From Salminus brasiliensis (Eukaryota; Chordata; Actinopteri; Characiformes; Bryconidae): 64,000 nucleotides of DNA. Location: contig NC_132880.1 in assembly GCF_030463535.1 (NCBI RefSeq), forward strand, positions 40,553,842 to 40,617,841, written 5' to 3'. Position 1 is the stretch's first letter. Each line of letters opens with the position of its first letter. Below the pieces are notes generated by a model. The model saw nothing but the letters and a program-made list of their open reading frames with translations. It was not told the origin of the DNA and searched no databases. Shown here in pieces: positions 38,413-55,327 of the stretch. The position numbers and the translations under genes are program-made.

Positions 38413-39101
38413 ATATTATGACCACCTACCTAATAGTGGGAATAACCACCCTTGGCTCGGATGACATAAGCAAGACGCGGTGGAATTGAATATGTTAGGT
38501 GATGGAAGGTGTTTATTATAGAAGTTAACTGGTTCACAGTGGTGCGTCGATTGCTCTGTACCATTCACAGACTTGTTGTTTCCCTCTGACATTAATGACC
38601 CATGGGGCACCACTGTTATGCTGTTGGGAGGCACACAGTGAGTGAGAAGTACATTCTCTGTACACCTTCACTACTGGGCCCAGGACATCACAGATTGTTG
38701 CACATATAAAAAAGAGAGCACACCAGTCAGTTGGAACAGAGTGCAAAACAATCAACAGGACACAATTTGACTGCCATCCAAAGAGGCATGATAAAAGACT
38801 ATCAGGCAAAGTGTGGTAGCATCTCAGAAACCGCAAACTTCAAGGGATGTACTCAAGCTGCTGTAGTAAAGGCATACAGAGCATGGACTTCTCATACATT
38901 GAGTGTCCCCTAACACCACAACAGTGGTGCCCCACAGGCCATTGATGCCAGAGTGAATCCATGACTCTATGAGTGTCTATGACTACATGACCCCTAGCTA
39001 TATAGACTTCCGTCACCTAATCCAGCCCGTACCACAATGTTTTGCTAGTGTCATCTGAGCCAAGGGTGGTTAATCCGTCTATTAGGTAGGTGGTCATATA
39101 T
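38413..39101. mobile_element. Fold-back Tc1-like element with ~50-bp terminal inverted repeats
   Basis: The left end (TATGACCACCTACCTAATAG ... AACCACCCTTGGCTC) pairs with the inverted right end (TATGACCACCTACCTAATAG ... AACCACCCTTGGCTC) over about 50 bp. Similarity continues inward. The minus-strand frame in the left half reads VVKVYRECTSHSL...HNSGAPWVI; the plus-strand frame in the right half reads VVKAYRAWTSHTL, followed by the same ACAACAGTGGTGCCCCA DNA. The two halves are therefore inverted copies of the same transposase region. Confidence 0.75.
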
Positions 39102-39779
39102 ACATACTGTATATATGTAATAAGTGAAAATAAGGGGACAGATCCTCTACAGCACACATTATGTTTGCCCTACAATGTGCAGAAGTGTGTTCTATGTAGA
39201 GGATGTTACTGTACATACACCCACTGAGCAGTTGATAAGTTTATTAATATTTATTTTGCTAATTCGGTTCAGTCAACTCCAGCCAAACTCAGCCAAGAGC
39301 AGAAAGCTGAGGCTGCAGTGAGCACAGACTAACCTAAACTGGACAACTGAAGACTGGAAAAATGCAGCCTGGTCTGCTGAATCTCAATTTTAGATGGTAG
39401 AGTCAGACTATGGCATCAATAGCATGGACCAAGAGTCCATGGACTTAGCCAGTGGCCTTTCCAGTCACCGGTTTTTGACATATTTTCCATTAATAATGGC
39501 ATGTATGAATTAAGATGACCCTGAAAAATCTGCAGGAATTGTCTGATGCAATCATGGCAGCTTGGAAATGACTTTTAATGTGCTTGTTGTAATTACATGT
39601 ATTTTAATGTTATATAGGGTTATAGAACCACATTGCTGTTGAGAAAAGAAATTCTAACCCATTTTAATGACTTTGCACAGAGCTGTCTATAACTGCAATA
39701 TGGAAAAGTGAATATGTGCACCTGATTACAAAAGAGGGATGTGAGGGAGGGGGTCCTGTATTAAGAAGAGTTTTAGCCT

Positions 39780-40190
39780 GTGATACACAGTGGCTATATT
39801 GTGTACATTGTAGTCTCTGTATGCACCTGCTTGTGATTATTAGCTCATTTGTCCATGTATGTATACCCCATTGTTTCAGTTTAGTCTTTGTGAAGTCTTG
39901 ACGCCTGCTAGAAGAACACTGGGACTGTTTTTGAGGCTAGTTTCCCTTGTGCTTTGTTTCCTTGTTTTTTTTTCTATTTTCCTGGACTCCCTGTGCCGTG
40001 TTAATTCTCTGGTTCTCGTTCCTGTTCCTGGTTTACAGGTCTCAGCAATGGATGTGTCTCGTTTATGTCTGTCAGCCTGTTCTTTGACCCTTTACTGTGT
40101 ACATGACAATGATTCCTGGTTTGCCCCAAATAAAACCAGCTCGCACGTGCATCCTGCCACACTCGTTAATTCTGTACACATGCCCTAACA
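39780..40190 (+). repeat. Possible LTR-retrotransposon LTR remnant
   Basis: CTTGTGATTATTAGCTCATT ... GTATACCCCATTGTTTCAGT ... AGTCTTTGTGAAGTCTTG and a 3' CCCCAAATAAAACCAGCTCG resemble LTRs of fish Ty3/Gypsy elements. No second LTR or gag/pol is seen, so it would be a solo remnant. Confidence 0.35.
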
Positions 40191-40796
40191 GATGCCTGCA
40201 GCTGGCTAACACTGCTCTGCCCTACAGGAGAGAGGAGCAAATCCTTCACTCAGACAGGAGCAGGGCCAAAAAGGGTTGTTTGGAGCAATGCCATATCCTA
40301 AAGAACATTTCAATGGATACTTCTTTGAAGGTGCCCTAAAATGGAAAACTGTATTTATCTTGGCATAGTTGAATAATGAGAGTACTTCCAGTACATGGAA
40401 TTGACTTACCATGAACCTCAACCAATGTTGTCTCTTCATTGAAAAGAAAATCCAGCATACCCAAAACAAGAGCTGTGAAACAGGCCAACTCCAGAACTGT
40501 TACGTAAGAGTCTTGGCTCATTATATTTACAACCCCAAAATGTATATATACCCAGTCCCCTAGTGAAAGCACTGCCATCTCTAGGCAAAGCTAGCAAGCA
40601 GTAAAACATGAAGGCCACTTCAGCAAAACAAAAAAGCAGGGTAACCTAAAATAATCGAGCGAGGTAGCTAAAGCCGGGGAACCGAGAAGGTATCTGAACC
40701 TCTCTGGAATCGCTACAATCTCTAGCTGGCTAACCACACACCCATCACAGTGTTGTAAATATGGTTGATGAGCATTTTTACGACTCAACTATCAGG

Positions 40797-41100
40797 TGTA
40801 CTCCATATGTTTGACTCTGCAAGGTGTGCTTTGCATTTAACCTGGTGTGTTGCCCAGATACTCACTACAGCCATGAACAAATACCATTTCTGCAATTGTT
40901 CCATGGAAAACTGCACAGAAATACACACTAGTCCAGAACACAGGACCTTCTTCTTGTATTACATTCTTGCACCCGCCTCAGAAAGGTCTGACCAATAAGC
41001 AGAGAAAATGTTCTCACGCTGTTTGTTGCAGTGCTTTTGTTGCAATGCTTGATTTTTTTTCCTGATCAAACAAGGTTTACAAACTCAGACCAGATTCAGA
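40797..41100 (+). repeat. Dispersed repeat B, copy 2
   Basis: Collinear with 17325-17800 but shorter. The class is unknown. Confidence 0.55.
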
Positions 41101-42126
41101 GTAAACAAACTAAATGTGCTGTTAAACACTGTTAAATATGTTAAAACACTGAATACGAATCTATCCTGAATTCCTTAAAAGCACATTCATATTTGTTCTA
41201 TCAGCAAAACAAAAAAACTGCATATGAAATTTGAGATCACATCACAAACTATCACGTCACAGCTGCTGAATAAAACAGCATCTGCTGATAGCCATGAAAA
41301 AAATATCTGCCTGAGAGACGTAGACGTGTTTGTGTTTACACAGCAATCTGCAGATGCCACATGTAATACTGTTATTAGGAGATTTTCTCAAGTGATAAGA
41401 AAAGGCGCTCCAGTATCAGCTATTTAATCAGCCCAGTTAGAAGAAAGTAAACCTACTGCCAGGAAACTGTGCTGTGTTGAAACATTGAATGCCATAAAAG
41501 ACAGATCTATCTTTAGAGTGCTGTAGAGTCTCATTATACGTGTCTAGTGGTCTGATCTGCTAAACATGTGCGATTCTACATCCTTTAAGAAAACCAAAAA
41601 AACATTATTGTCATCTCATCTATATAGAAGTCCACAGAGAAAGTATAGCGGTGTTTCTCCAGGGCCACAGGGTACAAGTGAATGAGGCATATAGACAAAA
41701 CTTAATGCATAGTGCAGTACAATACAGTACAGTAAATTCACACAACTGCAAAAATAGGCTCAAGGTCCATCAATAAATACAGTAAGACAGTATTTAAGTA
41801 ATTAGGTTTCTCTTGTGGATGTCACTGAACAAATGCATGAAAATTTGACTTATTTTCTTACACTCCTTAGTCAAATAAGGCTAAATATCATGGACCCTGC
41901 ATCCTAAACAGCTCCAATCATGAAAAACTGAATTTCTCTCACTTTCCTAAAATAAAAAAAGTTTTAAAAAATATGTAATTATCTTTTTTTTTCCAACAAA
42001 AGTTCCAACATGGTTCTTTGCCAGTACATACACGAAAACCATGCTGCAAAAAACAGCCAATTTTTTTAATTCACTGTTTCTCTAATTTTTCTTTTTAATC
42101 AAAGATGACCATCAGGGTCTCCTGCT

Positions 42127-42185
42127 ACTTGCCTACCCATCAGACCACTTGCCCACCCATCAGACCACTTGCCCACCTTTCAGCC
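42127..42185. repeat. 20-bp tandem repeat, about 2.8 copies
   Basis: The unit ACTTGCCCACCCATCAGACC is repeated with one or two changes. Confidence 0.85.
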
Positions 42186-42285
42186 ACTGCTACCTTATTA
42201 ACTACTTAACTTTATATGGACTCTAACTATTAATCTTGTAATTGCTGCTATTACTGCTGGTGGAGTTACAAAATAACTCAGTTTT

Positions 42286-42450
42286 GGGAGGAGGAACATG
42301 TCTGAAGCCGCTCCTCCCTAATCTAACATCCTTTAAATTCCATCTCTGCCTTGTTCATGTGTCTACAGCAAGTCTGCTCAACCCCCTACCACCTCCTCAC
42401 CTCACTTTTAACCCTGCCATCTATCACTCCAGGGCACCTCATATCAGATG
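42286..42450 (+). repeat. Dispersed repeat A, copy 2
   Basis: Collinear with 12088-12250 (GAGGAACATGTCTGAAGC, CCTAATCTAACATCC, AATTCCATCT, TTCATGTGTCTAC). I cannot assign a transposon class. Confidence 0.7.
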
Positions 42451-42699
42451 GGGGACCAACTCATTTACTTATCTCCACCTACTCAGCCTACCACAGTTTA
42501 ACCCTGCCCACTCATACAGCAGTTCTCAGGAATGTTTTAGCTTTTTGAATGAGATGTCAGTACAGGCCAGCCAATCAGAACAGAGCTCATTTATCTTATA
42601 CCTTTCTTACAGGAATGGAAACAGAAAGAGGGTGTTAATTAATATGAAATACAAGATAAGTGTTGCTTGATGTTTATTAGTTTAACACAGTCATAATAT

Positions 42700-45600
42700 G
42701 CTGAATACATGAGTCACAAATAAAAACAACGGGCCTTACTCACCATCTGTTCTTAAGAAAACATTTCTTCTTAAAACCCAGACATTCAGGCATTTACACG
42801 CTTTCTTATTTGGGATTTACGAGGGTGAATTTCTTAATTTTGTAATTTCTTTACTTTGTCAAGACAAAAAAAGAAACTTCTTAAGAATTAACAACTAAAA
42901 TACAGTATTGGGGGAATCAAACCAGTTACTTAGAAATTACTCAAATCACATTTGTATGATTTACTTGAATTAATTAAAAGTATCTATTATCTATAAGAAT
43001 TAAAAATGCAATTGTGGAAACCACTGAAATCCAACATTTTCTTTTTTGAGTGTAAAATGATTTTTTATCAAATTTCCAAAGATTGCTTCCTATTATTACA
43101 ACATGAGAATTCCAATCTTGTGTTTGTACTATGTCAGTTTACTTGCATTACTGGGTTGTGTTTTGAAAAATACACACAGTAATTTCATGTCCTTGTCTAA
43201 TCTTAGTTGATTTTTAGTGTAAAGAGAGGTATGCTGTAGGAGGGTTCCTGGACTGAGGCCCACAATTCAGTACCTGCAAAACCTCTGCTTCCACTTTTCC
43301 CCCTACAACTCTCTCAGGAAATGAGCTCACTAAGATAAACTGGCCATTAGTGTATTGTTATACAAAGCATATGTACAGGCCATTCAAGGTTGTCTGCTAC
43401 ATTGATGTAATATCTATTTAGTGTGATATCCAGGTTACACTTCTAGATTTAACTGGTTTATTGCAGTGGCATATCTTGAAAACACAATGCCTCTAAAATT
43501 ACAGCATATATGAAAGGCACATCTAGGCATCATCATGTGTATCTAGTTCCAACGTCCGCTCAATGATGTGTCTAACCATCTGCACTGGTTCTTGTAGGAT
43601 TGTTTGCTATAGAAACACAGATAGAACTTGAGCTGTCCTCCTCCTCAAAATGCTTTAGATATCCTTGTATTTAACTGGGCCAGGTCCGGAAGCTTACATA
43701 GAAGCATACTTTGTATTGCTTAATAATGACTTAATGCAGAAAATGCTATAAATAAATACATAAATTACATTTTATGGCTGTGAAATAATAAAAAGCTATA
43801 ATTACTCAGTAAACAATGACTTGTGTTTTTAGAATTTCTGTTCCCGAACCATCTAACTAAAAAAATGATCCTATAAAACACATTAATTTCAAAACTATTC
43901 CACCCAGAATAGAAGTCTTTGGGGGAGGTTAAAATTCCTCTTGTCCCCACAGGAGCTGTTTTGACGGCCCACCAGTGTGCTTGATGGCAGTGCTCAGGTC
44001 CATGTTCTTTACTATATGTAAATCAATCAGAAAACACTGTGAGAATGACCATCTTGAGAACGTTGAGAAAACAGGACAGTGTCTTCTGAGACTGCCTCAC
44101 AGATTACCCTGGCTGCTCACTTCCAGAGCATGAAGGGGTTCGGCTGATGAAAAAAAAGAGCAAACAGGCATGAAAACTAAAGACAAAATGATTTTCCTGT
44201 TTTGGCCTGTTCTTGGCTACTTGGGTGATCACTGGAAAGGATGGTTGGGACTGTGAAAAATATTTGGAATAAATAAAAACAAATCAACTAAACATAAAAT
44301 ATGGAAAAAAACTTCATTCAAATGTATAAACCATAGTCGCCAAAAGATTGATTACACTGTATACTTAATACCACACTAACAAACTTAACTTAATTAAATT
44401 GACATGTTTGCCAGTAATGTCTGCTTCAGTGATTGGACTTAAGCCAGTTCCTCACAGTTTATTCCCTCCCTAAATATTTCAATGTAACCCTTTATTGTTT
44501 CATCTTGAACTGATGAACTGGCCAGGGACCATCCCACATAAAGCTGTCCTTTTTTGTTCAGTGTTGTCCTGCCTCAGTGTTTCCACGCCAAAGCCTCAAG
44601 GCAGCTTTGTCAGATGAATGGAACTTTAGAGTTTGGGAATTTTTGAAAGATGATAACATCCTCGGATTTGATTTTGGGAATGTCTTGAGGGAAACTACAA
44701 CAGTCTTTGAAGAAGACAGGAGATGAAATGGTTTGTATATGTGCGACCGAGGGTTACAATGTTATCATCATTACCACAATGATATGCTGGAGTTATGGAG
44801 AGGAAGCAAACATCTTTACGTTCTTTCCAAGTTCTGTACCACACAGAACCAGAAAGACCTTCAAACAACTATCAAAGGACTACAACATTAAAAGTGTAAG
44901 TTCGATGAACTTTTAGAGGTTCTTCAATTTAAGACTGTGGAGGAACCTCTTAAGAACCTTTGAGGAACCTTTTTCTTCAAAAGGTTTCTCAAAGCACCTT
45001 AAGAGGTGAACAGGATTAATATTTTTATTAGAAACTTCCAGTGCAGTCATGCTACGACTAATATCAATGTTGTTGCAGCACCACCTGCTTATGAACAATT
45101 CAGCAGTAAGCATAGTTACATCTTACCCCGTAGGTGGGCATAAAGAGAACAGACTGTGGGGCAAGCTGTAATTCTAATTCTGCATTCAAATAAATAATTT
45201 AATAATTGATAAAGTTGTACTATCATCAAAAACATGATACCTAAAGTGAAACAGCAAGTATCAGCACTGTGAAGTGAACAAATATTTTATTAACATGAGA
45301 TGTAGAGTATGTTTCCAATTTACAAGTAATTAACCTTCTCGGTTTCTATGAGGGATGTATGCTCTCATTGTTCTAGGGCGGCTTGGAATGAGACTATGGG
45401 CAGGGCTGTATAGAGAATAAGCAGGGTATGAACTATTGGGTGGATGTTCTCGTATACATGCCTGTGAAAACTGCTTTGTCAAAAAAAGTTTATTACCCCA
45501 TCATGGTGTATTTTCTTTCACCAGCCAAAGACTTATCTTTTCTCTTCTGAAAGTAGGTATTTACATTCACACAGAGAGTAAGAAACTGAAGGAAGGGGGA

Positions 45601-46740
45601 AGCGAGATGGATGGAGAGAGATCGGGGAGGGGGTGGGGGAAGTGAAACATTGGGAGGGGGTTGAAATATCTAAAATATGCACACATAAATACTCTCAGCA
45701 ATCAGGCAGTTTGAAGTTTGACTGGCAGGCCCTTCTGCAGACTGTGCTTATGGATAGTCTCAGCCCTGCTCTGTAAGCTAGAATGTGTTCATTCACAGTC
45801 TGCAGGCCTATCGAAAACAAAGTCATGCATGGGGCCAGCACCACCACAGGAAAGGAGTCTTCCTCTTCGGCTGTGCCATCTGCATGATGATGAATGAACA
45901 GTGTTGGAGCTGTGCCATTAGCCCACATGCTAGTGAGCTAAATCTAAAGCAGAAATATTAAAAGCATAAAAAAGAATAAATGACAGTTTAGTCACGGTGG
46001 ATTAGCGCCAGCGACAGACTGATAATAGTCAGCTGCATCTACAAAGATCAGTTGTCTGCACTGACAAAGATCAGCTGGCTTTTGAATGGCAAATTTGGAA
46101 CATGTGCCATGCTGTATATCACAGTAATATTTTCATGCTGTACTTTTAATTCTTATGTTGTTAGAATCTTACAGGTGTGTCTTGAATTATTCTCTCAGAG
46201 CTGTTTATTCTGTTACCCAAAGGCAGGAGGAATAAGATTTAAATGACTGTATGTTTTTATAATACATATTTATTATTATATTTTATAATTAAGCATTGTT
46301 GTAAATGTGTTCTTTACTAGGTTTTATTGTAATTGAATGTTTTTACTTTGATTACTTTAATTAAATACTAGCCTAATTACAATTAACTCAATTTAACTCT
46401 TTGCTCATTACTTTTACTCAATTTGTATTCCATGCATTTTCATTAAAACCATCTTTATTTTCTGTTGCTGGTTAAAGGGGTCAAGGAATGCATTTACTGA
46501 GTATTTTAGTTGTTGGTTGATGTATTAACATCTTTTTGGACTCTCAGATGTCATTTAACAAGCCTGTTTACCACCCTGTTACATTAACTCAAAATAAAAC
46601 ATGGTGTGTAAAAAATAAAACGTCAAGCTCTGTGTTTATTGGCTGATTTACAGCACCGGCAAAAGCTAGCAGAAGCCACACATCATAGCGTAGTTTTAAC
46701 TCTGTGACAAAACACTGGGTTTGACTGGGTTTGACATGTA
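42700..46740. other. Intergenic, no gene seen
   Basis: AT-rich. A repeat around 44905-45010 (AGAGGTTCTTCAATTTAAGA, GGAACCTCTTAAGAACCTTT) is related in inverted orientation to the interior of the MITE at 63460-63665. Nothing else recognised. Confidence 0.5.
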
Positions 46741-46748
46741 ATGTGAGA

Positions 46749-47139
46749 CACTACATATTTTTTGGAAATCCTTTCTAATGAACACATTCAGCCACATTTA
46801 GATGCACCCATTACTGACACAGGCGTGCAAATGCACCATGTCTAATGCCAGGCATGGGCTAGAGGGGTATGAAGCCCCCAGCAGTGATCTGTGGAGCAGT
46901 GGAACTGTGTTCTCAGGAATGATGGTGCTCCATCCAGTACTTTTGGAATGAGTTGGGAAGGTGTAGGTGACACTCTTGTCACTAAATGCAATAAAATCCT
47001 CCCAGCAATGCTCCTAAATGTAGTAGAAAGCCTTCTTCATTGGACAGTAGAGATACAAATCTTTATAAAAATAGTTATATATTTTTTTCAGAAGAAACAG
47101 TGAATGATCAGGTGTCCCAATACTTTTGTCCATATAGTG
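46749..47139 (+). mobile_element. Non-autonomous Tc1-like element, near-complete (391 bp)
   Basis: The left end is CACTACATATTTTTTGGAAA. The right end, read inverted, is CACTATATGGACAAAAGTAT. The interior matches 6773-7193 (CATGGGCTAGAGGGGTA, GTGGAGCAGTGGAACTGTGT, GGAATGATGG). It is too short to encode transposase. Confidence 0.7.
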
Positions 47140-47144
47140 CAGTT

Positions 47145-50100
47145 CAAACCAAACTTTTACTTTAAAGTAAAACTCAACAGTATGCTGTGAATCTTGATTT
47201 GGTGTTCAACGTGTTTTAGCTTTATATACTGCATTATGTTTGCCTACATATGTTCACACCTTTAGAATCTTTGCTCTGTACTCACCAGTACACAGTGCCA
47301 ACACTTTTATTTAAGCACAGTGTCTCAGCCCTACCCCCACCCCCAACTAAGTTGCAAGTGTGTATTGCTCTTCTATGCTTGATTTTACAAAACATGCATT
47401 TCTCCAGCCTGATTGTCTGTGACTTAATCCTCTGCTTTTTGTTTCGTGATCTAATTTTGTACACATTTCACCCAGGCTTTTAGTGTAGGCCTGCAACTAC
47501 ACCTGGAACCAATTACAAACAGGCTCTTTGATTTTATGGGGTTTATATGGATATTCTTGAAAAGAGATCCTAGTATATGCTGCTAGTTTATGTTGTGAGC
47601 CAGTATAGCAATTTAAATGATATATGTTTAATGATCATATAAATTACGAAGATTTTTTGCTCTAAAACATCTGCTAACTGCTGAGTTGCACACATGTGTT
47701 TGATAGGCCAAATTCCTTTACGCATTCAGATTTATTTAAAACTGACTGACGCTGACTGTGTTGTGTCTGGAAAAGTTTAGGATTTGGGGGGATTTTTATT
47801 CTCCCATAAACTTTGCCTTGCAGTGATTGGAAAGGCTTGTGTGCAATTAGCCTAGCTGATTAATGTATAATAGTATGTACACAGAAATCCAGTTGTGATC
47901 CATGTGTAATTACAGAACAGCATAATATACTCATACTATTGCCTATATAACCCACCAAATTGCTGATTGGCTAATAGGCTTAGTGTTGTTAATACCCAGC
48001 ACTCACTGGACAAATTGATATGTTTTGTTCCGCAGACAGGCTCTCAAGTGTTCAACGCTCTGTCTATTCCGAATATCGTCTGCTCAGTCATGCAAACTAG
48101 GCTACAACACTTCCCATCACTCCGTCTTTAGCCTCTTTGCAGTGTCTTTTGTGTCTGGCTCTCTCCGTGCTTCCTTCATTATGAGCCTTTAAGGATTCCC
48201 CAGGCAGCCTCACCGTTGTTCCTATTGTCTTCCTGAATGAGAATACACCAGTGTGTGCTTGCCTTTGTTCTTGCCTGAACAAGACTCTGATGTACCCTCC
48301 ACCCTGTTCCCTCACACCCCACCACCACCCACCTCCAGGTTTTTCTAGCAGCAGGCCAAAACGCTGCCGGAGGACAATAGGCTGCAGTTAACACTGAGGA
48401 GACGTGACAACAGCTCTCTATCAAGGTCAAGGAGAAGCTCCAGGGGTCCAGCACAATGGACCTTTACAGCCAATCATCCTGTTGATGCTTCATGGTGAGC
48501 TTTAAGTTTTTACTGTAGATTTTATTGTGACTGCACAAAGTCAACAAAAGGCTGCGATGTCCAGCATCATAAGGTCTGACATGAAACACAACACTAGCTA
48601 AAAAGGCTGAGGTCGCATAATGTGATGCTAGCAGGTAACTGGAAGGTGTAGATGAGATGAATCTCCACAGATCAGGAGAGAGAGAACATGTCCGCTTGGT
48701 CTCTCTGTTTAAAAAACAATACATGTTTAAGGCTTATCATGGGGCAACTACTTCTAATTTGTGCTGTGATAAAAGTCTAATACTCCCAATTATCCCCAAA
48801 CACATAAATATTCTGTACATGAGGAAAGTGTGAACTGTCCACCCTAAGATATATTGCTCCATCTAGTGGCCACATGTTAGTTATAGAGTTCAGTGAGCTC
48901 ATGTGTAGATGGGTAAATCCAGTTTTAACTGGTTGGGGCCATGTCCTTGTCCTGTCTGCCACCTAGTGGTTCTGTAAGTCATCACACTTTGGCATTCTTA
49001 CAAGTACTAATATCGTCACCTGTCAGTGAACTGTCATGCATCATGTCAGAATTTCATATTTTGCTTTGTGTGTTATATTACTGTGTTACACAGTGGAATA
49101 TAATCCACTACTGTTGATGCAGTAAATGCACTGTACATTTCAATCACAGCCTGTGCATATGCATAGACCTTTTAGTGCTTTTAGTGCATGTTTGCAACAG
49201 TTTACAGTCAAATTCCAATGCATGTATATTGTTTGTATTTTTATTTACTTGTATTGTTGGTTTCTGAGTTTCCCATTGACATTTGCACCAGTTCCACCAA
49301 GGCAAATCCTGCATACATGCCCAAAAAAGCCATTGTTCTGACTCAGCTGCCTCTGACGTTCACCATAGGAGTATGTTACTAGTATTTGGACTGCTGACTG
49401 ATCTGTTGAGTTTAGATTTGCATATTCGGCACATACACTTTCCACATTTTTAACATACCATGAAGATAAAATTGTTATAATATCAGTCTCATGACTAAAG
49501 TAACACAACTAACATTTCCACACTACAATTTCCATTCATTTATATTGGGGTATTGATTGGTTAAAGTTATTGTGTTATTCTAAAGTTTGTCAGAAGTCAT
49601 AGCAAAAGTTGCATCCCCATAGTTTCCATCCTCTGTCTGCTGAAGTATTTCCTGTTTCCTGTCTGTGGAGTGCCTCTAGCCCTCTCTCCCACCTTTCACC
49701 TGAAGGCCTTTGGTGAGGTCTCTCAATGAGATATCCGTCTGTTCACACATACACTGCGAACAAAACAAAGAGCACGGATCTTCCACACAACACGTAGCTA
49801 CACGTAACCTTCTGGCCTACTACACTATTCTATACTATCTTGTAGTGTTAAACCAGTAAGGGTTTCTATTTGTTTGGACTTCTTCAGTCAAAACTGAGAA
49901 CTAAGCAGTCTTGTGGAATGTCTCTTTTTCCTATCTGCTTGCATCGATTTTGTCCTGCTCTGGGAGCCATGTGGATCTATGCTAGACCCTTGTCTTGGCA
50001 ATTCGTTTAGTGAGGCCTTGGCCTACAGACCTTGCATACTCAAAGCAAACAGACAGAAACTGAAGTTTTGTTCAACTATTCGGACGCAGCCTGTGAGACA

Positions 50101-50870
50101 GAGAAGATTATTCGCTTCCTCTCGCAATGAGGGATAAATCAGCTTAGGAAATCTGTCATGGTATCTATTCAATGCCAGGGTCAACGAAGTACATCCCCTA
50201 GTGGTCACCTTGGGTATTACAGCAGTGGGCATATTTACCAGCAACATGACTAATTTTTATATTCACATTCATTTAAAAGGGGGAAGTATAAATATGGATG
50301 CTGACAGTGATTTTGTTCTTTGGGAAGAAGTTATATTCCAAGATCCAAATGCCCTTCAGAGTGACTTCACTGTGACTAAAGTCATAGTTTTCAACCATGA
50401 TCACTTTTTTCCATTAAAGCGTGAAGCACCACTCTTTAAAAAGGCAGGAGAGCGCTCTGTGGCTGAGCATGCTTCCTGACATGCTGCAAGGCTGAGCACA
50501 AGGACTTTGGCCTGTTTGAGCTGTGTAGTTAAGCGGTCAGCAGCACGGTACATGGGACAGATGGCATGATGGCTTGCAGCCTCTAAGCCCCCATGGCTGC
50601 CATGGTTTATGGTCAGCCATTTTATTTAATAGTTAAGTGGGGGGTAGTGGGTGGATTGTGAGAGTTGGTTGGTAAGCACTATTGGCTGGTGGAGTTGATC
50701 CTGTTGAGCCTGGTCTGGATGTGAATTTGAGAAGGGGAGGGGAGGGGAAGGGGGTATTTAATTTAACAGAAGTATTAATTTTGAATTATGCTTTTTGAAA
50801 TGAACTTTCGTTTAGGCTCCAGCTCTTCATCGATGTATTTATTAGTGGAGTACAGAAGAGGCCTCGGGCA
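47145..50870. other. Intergenic upstream of anp32e, no gene seen
   Basis: Short open frames only, including a 92-codon frame at 50201-50479 without any recognised domain. A G-rich tract (GGGGAGGGGAGGGGAAGGGG) lies at about 50734-50753. Confidence 0.5.
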
Positions 50871-50879
50871 GCGCTTTAG

Positions 50880-51180
50880 GGCGCCAATGAGCACAAAGAA
50901 GGGGCGGGTTCCTAGTTTGAAAGCTTCGTACTGACATTTACATCAACCCATCTAATTTTACTGCGCGCGCAATTCCAACCAATCCCCTGCGTCGACAAAG
51001 ACCGATTATGTTGATCAGGGTGATCCGTTTGAACGGCGTGGCCGTCCACCAATCAGGCGCTGAAAAACAAAAACGGGCCAATGGCGGCGCCGTGCGGGCG
51101 GGGCTTCGGAAAGGGGGTTGGGTGCGAGGTATCATGGAGGATCAGTTAGAGAACGGCAGACGTTGAAGAAAGCCGAGCTG
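50880..51180 (+). promoter_or_regulatory. CpG-rich TATA-less promoter of anp32e with CCAAT boxes and a GC box
   Basis: CCAAT occurs at 50884, 50979, 51049 and 51078, and a GC box GGGCGGGGC at 51096-51104, all within 375 bp of the start codon. CpG density rises sharply from about 50870 and stays high to about 52100, against an AT-rich, CpG-poor flank. This is typical of a housekeeping NF-Y/Sp1 promoter. The transcription start is not visible but probably lies near 51110-51140. Confidence 0.7.
51134..51166 (+). other. Possible upstream ORF (10 codons) in the anp32e 5' leader
   Basis: ATCATGG starts a 10-codon frame (MEDQLENGRR, stop TGA) about 90 bases before the main start codon. The context has A at -3 and G at +4, which is favourable. 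Whether it is transcribed depends on the unmapped start site. Confidence 0.35.
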
Positions 51181-51256
51181 TGGGTCCGCGCTCTGGAGTT
51201 TCTTACACTTTCCTATTTCCTAAACGATCTTGTCCAGTACAGTATCTTCTGAAACG

Positions 51257-55327
<4,071 letters not shown>

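Noticed and set aside
42127-42185. Spaced short repeats that might suggest a CRISPR-like array
   Set aside because: Simple tandem repeat without spacers, in a vertebrate genome.
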